From Pyrrhosoma nymphula (Eukaryota; Arthropoda; Insecta; Odonata; Coenagrionidae): DNA of 64,000 nt. The notes under the pieces were generated by a model that did not search any database, was not told where the DNA came from, and worked only from the letters and a program-made list of their open reading frames with translations. A program made the translations under genes and the position numbers. Location of the stretch: contig OY754334.1 of the NCBI GenBank assembly GCA_963573305.1, positions 28,265,614 to 28,329,613 on the forward strand. Reading direction: 5' to 3'. Of this stretch, positions 59,690 through 64,000 are shown one piece after another (within the stretch, counting starts at the first letter, position 1; each line of letters begins with the position of its first letter).

Positions 59690-60880
59690 AGTAGGGAATA
59701 ATAATTTGGAACGGACGAAAATTGAAATATATTTTGAAAGATCACGCTCACTTTATGGCTGTAGTAATTTGAGAAGATGTGAACAGTCATGTAGTTCATT
59801 CATAGGACCCTGGTGTCGTCCACCCTCTTTTCACTGCCTAGATACACAGGCTCCACACTTATTGTCGTGGTGTTGTCCAAAAAGTCACCAAGAAAGAAGG
59901 GAGGATAAGAGCGGGGATATGAGAAATCGTACGTATGGACGCTGAAAGCAACGAGACTTTTGAACACAAGCCAAAATGATTGAATTTCTATGACCTAGGC
60001 CATAAACACTGATTAAATGAGAAAATGGTTAGCCAGTCTCTAGAGTTCGTAACATTTCATGCAAAGGCGATCGACCAAAATCTACCAGTCGCAAATTCTA
60101 TAAGAGCTAATGCCTAGCACTTACCATGGTTAAATTATCTGTCCATTCTAATCCAATCCTGTCAAATATCATAGAATGTGTACCTCATTAGCCCCATCCT
60201 AAACACCTGTTTCCCTCCTTCACGGCATCCAAAACAGATCTGCAGATTTGTTGGCGTGTCCTTGAGTGTGTTTGGAGAGGAATGAATTTTGATAAGTACA
60301 TCCGCCATTGATGTTAATTTGTTTTCAGTGAAGGTGTCAGAGATGAATTATATCAAGTTTCTAATCACTTTCTGACACTGATCTCACCTTTTTAGGATGT
60401 AATTTGAAAGGACTTGTAAAATATTTACGAGTGTATTATGTACCTACCTATACCGGCTGTTTACAGAACGTTTCCCCTATGCCCGTCTGTCCATGCATTA
60501 CCGTTCGTGTCCACTAAAGTTGTGCTTGATGGTGTGTTCCAATCTGCGCTAACCTTAACACCTTAAATGGAAATCTCCTTTAATCCCACCTTAAAATCGC
60601 GGTCTGGTGGATTATTCATCTTCCACTAGCCTCTTCTAATATCCTCAACCAACCCTTGGTCTTTCACATCACCTTTACCACTCCTTCATTTGACTTCTCT
60701 ACCTATTATACCCATAACCTCTCCAACCACCTCCGAGCCCAAATCTCAGAAGTGTACCAAGCCTACGCATGAGTGTTAAGTGATCACTGAAACATGCCGA
60801 TGTAAAACTTTCTCGACCACTATTTTATCCATAAATTATTTATTCTGTGGGGGAAGATAGGTCTTGGAAAATATAATATT
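59690..60880. other. No recognisable feature
   Basis: 60540-60780 is pyrimidine-rich without coding signal. Confidence 0.5.
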
Positions 60881-60889
60881 GTAATAACC

Positions 60890-60935
60890 TTATCACCGAT
60901 GTTTCGAAATTATATATTTGCTTCTTCGGTGCTAC
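60890..60935 (-). repeat. Degenerate hammerhead-like core
   Basis: The minus strand reads caccgaagaagcaaatatat and then aatttcgaaacatcggtg: CGAAGA in place of CTGAAGA, an AT-rich self-complementary spacer (aaatatataattt) and GAAAC. Confidence 0.35.
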
Positions 60936-61229
60936 AATGAATTCACAGCATTTACAAAAAAATGGTAATTCTCATATGATGATGGAAATTTTACGACGAG
61001 GTAATAACGATTTATTATTTCCCGAGACCTATATTCTCCCGAAGAGAAAAAGTATTCAATTTATTAAGCTTAGTTTAATTATTCTCCAGAGGTTTAATTA
61101 AAAACGAGTAAAAATATACTACTAAACATTCGTAGCTGAATATCACATCAATAATATTCAGTATGAAATACAGAGAAAAAACGATGCTGCATAAGTATCG
61201 GTAAGCGTATTTCCACTCTCAGGGACTTC

Positions 61230-61632
61230 AATTTTTAGATGGCATTCCGTGACCAAGACAAAATCTCGAAACGGCAAAGGAACTTTCCAAGGCCACTAGG
61301 AGCCGCGTCTTTTTACCGTTCCGTTACGTTTACACGTTCGAAAACAGTCGTTCTATGGAGTTTGCCAACTTCTTTTTCCGGAGTTAGACTTGGTTCCGGG
61401 TAGAACGTAAGAATACTCAGCCACGCAGACTCGTAAGAGTACAAGTTACGTGGATTGTCCACTCGTGACCCGCGATCATCTATCGTAGTTTGGCACGCTT
61501 CTCATCTCCATCGTTTCCGAAACTGTTTTCCGATACCACACGACGGCCAATTCATCGCGCGATTCGCTTCACCGCTTGACTATGAATTACTTAAGTCGAA
61601 GAGGAGTTTACGGAAATGAATTAGCGTTGCCG
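61230..61632 (+). CDS. Candidate 5' untranslated region and 17-codon first coding exon (61582-61632)
   Basis: From about 61230 the DNA becomes GC-balanced with many CpG. ATG at 61582 (A at -3) opens MNYLSRRGVYGNELALP and ends at CCG|GTAAGC (GT at 61633-61634), a good donor in phase 0. A second donor-like CAG|GTATTG follows ten bases on. The frame is open upstream to a TAG at 61486, so the start could lie in an earlier exon. The protein is too short to identify. Downstream exons were not found before 64000, where repeats dominate. Confidence 0.3.
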
Positions 61633-61639
61633 GTAAGCT

Positions 61640-62110
61640 ACAGGTATTGGGTTTTCACCATTTTTTTTTAACGTTGCAATAATCTCAGTTAAGCTTGTTC
61701 ACCAACTGATTTGTTTAGCCATTGTGACGGTATAAGCATGTGATGGTATAAGTTATGAAGGTTTTTAAATATGAATCAAAAATGTACCAATGCAGCCACT
61801 TCTGTTTTCAGGCGTTACTTCCCCACTTCTGGCTTAAGACTGGCAATTATTCCAAAATCCACTTTCCTGTATCTAACATATTTTATTTCCTGTTGGTAAC
61901 AAATGTATTTCCTACGTTCATTAATTCCTGTGTTGGCTATATAAAAAGCTAGCTGAATACATTCCCCTACTGTAATGTAATCATCATGTTCTATTTCCGT
62001 TTGTTCATTTATGATATTTGGCTACTGCATTGTTATTTTGGTTGGTACGCAGTGAAGAGTCGTTGGAAGAATAGTTGTTTGGGATTGTTGGAGAGAGAAA
62101 AGGAGGATAA
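61640..62110. other. AT-rich, intron-like, no feature recognised
   Basis: If the candidate exon ending at 61632 is real, this is the start of its first intron. Confidence 0.3.
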
Positions 62111-62118
62111 AAAGAGGA

Positions 62119-62347
62119 ATGAATAAAAAGTTTGAAGGAATAAATGAAAGGAGAGAAAACAGGATTTTTGGACGTTTTGCCACTTGTAAGTCGGCCAATG
62201 ATGTCGAAACAACGGTTGGAGATGTAAATGTGCGACTTATACTACACGCCAATGATGTTTTCTTACTGTTTGAGAGCCCAAAGGAATTACAGAAGCTCTT
62301 GGATAACTTCGGAGACGCAAAGGAGAGAATGGAGCTAAACTGGGGGT
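62119..62347 (+). mobile_element. LINE RT catalytic-motif fragment with damaged active site
   Basis: The plus-strand frame of 76 codons ends VRLILHANDVFLLFESPKEL, then QKLLDNFGDAKERMELNWG and stop. This matches the RT motif-C region LLYADDxxLLxESPEELQKLLD...MELN, with the catalytic YADD read as HAND, so one Asp and the Tyr are lost and activity is impossible. The first 35 residues are low-complexity and not clearly RT. Confidence 0.7.
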
Positions 62348-62350
62348 AAA

Positions 62351-62690
62351 TTTTTTTTTTGCTTCTGCCACGATGTCTGCTACCTAGTAGAGTTCTCTTA
62401 GCTCCTTGTTATTCCTAATTCGCCACTGTTCCTCTTCTTTTATTGGTCCATATATTGTCCTAAGTATTTTATTTTCAAAGGTGATAAGTTTCTTTTCCGT
62501 CTTTTTACTAATTGCCCATATCTCTGATCCATATAGGACTAATGGCCTCATAATTGTTTTGTAGACTGTTTATTTAGCCTTTCTTGATATAATTTTGTTC
62601 CTTAATATTTTTGGTAATGCCCAAAAGGATTTGTTTCCATTTACAAGTCTTGTTTCTCTTTCAGTTTCTTCGTTGTTTTATTGGTCAATA
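62351..62690 (-). mobile_element. RTE-like LINE 3' fragment with poly(A) tail
   Basis: The minus strand from 62690 gives RETRLVNGNKSFWALPKILR, then VYKTIMRPLVLYGSEIW, AISKKTEKKLITFENKILR, TIYGPI and EEQWRIRNNKELREL, then stop. These are the RPxLLYGSExW, FExKILR and WRIRxNxEL landmarks of the family. It ends in an 11-A run (plus-strand T at about 62351-62361) that abuts the plus-strand RT piece, so this copy inserted next to or into the older one. Confidence 0.8.
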
Positions 62691-62837
62691 GTGACCAGGC
62701 TAATTTAAATAAACACCAGTACATTTTTTGGAACGTATATTTTCATGACAAGGAAACTTTAAACAACTTGGTGAAGGATCACTCGAGCGATCATAAAAAA
62801 ACAAGTTATGTCAAGAGGGTGGCCGATAAAAATATGG

Positions 62838-62972
62838 GTACACACGAAAGACACAAGTAAAGACTTCCTATAGATCGATAGAACGTCGACTCATCTTACT
62901 CAAAGGAGAGAGGGCAAATGAGCTCAATCGAAATGTAAGAACTCTTTACTTGTAAGTTTATTTCGTGTGTAC
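62838..62972. mobile_element. Inverted-repeat element of about 135 bp
   Basis: gtacacacgaaa (62838-62849) is exactly mirrored by tttcgtgtgtac (62961-62972). The similarity continues inward with acaagtaaagactt against aactctttacttgt. There is no coding capacity; superfamily unknown. Confidence 0.65.
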
Positions 62973-62974
62973 AA

Positions 62975-63495
62975 GATGGTACTCGTACCAATTGGGTACT
63001 TCAAAATAGATATTTTTTCGGAACATATAATTTGAGCACTTGAATTATAAGAATTGAATTTACGAGGTTTAGAGAACTGGTTCCAGATTTCAAACAAAAA
63101 GTAGAGTGAATCTTTAAAGTTAGGAATTGGAAAATGTTTTTAGAAAGATTTTCAGACTTCTGTCTTCTAGACGTTGGCCAAGACGTCCTTCTCTCCTGAG
63201 GATATTTGTGTGCATTAAAATAACAAGATGGTTAAGACTGCTGGACATAAAATTCAACTAAGCGGTCCAAAGAGTGCGCTTAGCGTCGCAGTCCGCGAGG
63301 TTAAAGCCAAAATTCGAACACAGTTCGAGTTTCGGGTTCCGCTCGAGTCCTGGTTAAGACGAATGATTTTTCCTCTGTGGAATTTCGCACTTATGTGCAC
63401 TTGCGGGTAACTACGCAAAGGTAATACCGTGGCTAGTCCCGGTATCCTCAATATTTCTTTTGAATGTGTCTACCCCGGGAGGGAACGGCGTGATG
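62975..63495. other. No recognisable feature
   Basis: 63225-63420 is GC-richer with a 60-codon frame of no known family. Confidence 0.4.
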
Positions 63496-63499
63496 GATA

Positions 63500-63743
63500 C
63501 ATGTGCGAGTATGTGTATAAGAGTATGTATGTACGATTAATTATGTACGAGTAAGTATGTACGACAATGTATGAACGAGGAAGTATGAACGAATATGTAT
63601 GTACGAATATGTATGTACGAGTAACTATGAACGAGTATGTATTTACGAGTATGTATGAACGAGTATGTATGTACGAGTATGTATGTACGAGTATGTATGT
63701 ACGAGTATGTATGTACGAGTAAGTATGCACGAGTATGTATGTT
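63500..63743. repeat. Minisatellite, 14-bp unit, about 17 units
   Basis: The unit acgagtatgtatgt repeats with point changes (agtaagtatg, gaacgagt and others), most regular at 63640-63715. Because 14 is not a multiple of three and the unit lacks stops on the minus strand, a 96-codon minus-strand frame of Tyr, Thr, Ile, His and Ser results. It is an artefact. Confidence 0.93.
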
Positions 63744-63749
63744 TTACCA

Positions 63750-64000
63750 CTTATTTTCACAAAAATCGCTGAAAATAAAGCCTTCAGAATGAAATTCCTC
63801 CACTAAACCATCGACAAAAGGCCGTGCGACATAGTCACGTGTTCTTCAAACAAAGCAATTCATGTCACTCCACTCTCACAACGTAGAACAGTGACCACCT
63901 TCCTAACCCATAATAGCGTTGCTCCCTCCCTCCACCGTGAAAATGCCTCCATTTTCCCTCATATACCGCTCAAGGAACACACATGCCCACTCTCCTTTCC
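63750..64000. other. No recognisable feature
   Basis: No repeat or coding signal seen up to the window edge. Confidence 0.4.

Noticed and set aside
63325..63360. B-box-like gggttccgctcgagtcc
   Set aside because: The spacing between GGTTC and the second half is wrong, and there is no A box upstream.
63470..63760. Minus-strand 96-codon open frame
   Set aside because: It is translated minisatellite (14-bp unit), Tyr/Thr/Ile/His repeats with no start or splice support.
1..64000. CRISPR arrays, operons, bacterial promoters or phage genes
   Set aside because: None seen. All recognisable content is eukaryotic: spliceosomal U6, SINEs, LINEs and intron donors.

Overview
The window reads as nuclear DNA of a eukaryote, most likely an arthropod and probably an insect. 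It is AT-rich, gene-poor and full of broken LINEs, tRNA-derived SINEs and small inverted-repeat transposons. There are no bacterial-style operons, no intact retrotransposon and no complete gene. The species cannot be named from the sequence.

Host genes. The best host coding sequence is a first coding exon on the minus strand (54346-55015, 223 codons plus one base). It is Gly/His/Gln-rich, then acidic, has two PPxY motifs and ends at a clean GTGAGT donor. A GC- and CpG-richer stretch upstream (about 55650-56260) could be its promoter. Weaker candidates are two joinable minus-strand exons (8598-8683 and 8871-9120), a 17-codon plus-strand first exon ending at GTAAGC (61582-61632), a THAP-like minus-strand exon fragment (33631-33747) and a CpG-rich segment at 44690-44900.

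LINEs. Two lineages recur. One is RTE/BovB-like, with LYGxE-W and FExW-W motifs: 264-752, 27235-29175, 35340-35640, 41160-41900, 42090-42265, 42270-42780, 53690-53960, 62119-62347 and 62351-62690. The other is Jockey/CR1-like: 6108-6765, 37690-38200, 48008-48700, 49210-49900, with a bare 3' end at 59615-59680. All carry stops or frameshifts. The longest open stretches are 158 codons at 276-752 and 195 codons at 28198-28785.

SINEs and small elements. The most informative locus is 13671-14116. There a 5'-truncated U6 snRNA copy is joined end to end to a tRNA-derived SINE. The pair is flanked by one 11-bp target-site duplication and was itself later hit by a 97-bp element with its own 13-bp duplication. 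That small element carries a hammerhead-ribozyme-like core (CTGANGA, hairpin, GAAAC). The core recurs at about eight places, including a nearly perfect 66-bp-arm palindrome at 45481-45665 flanked by 18-bp direct repeats. Other elements include a probable hAT MITE (31279-31646), a TIR MITE (18291-18508), several more inverted-repeat elements, four pairs or sets of dispersed repeats, an 85-bp tandem duplication and a 14-bp minisatellite.

Large stretches between these features hold nothing I can name. They are listed as such.
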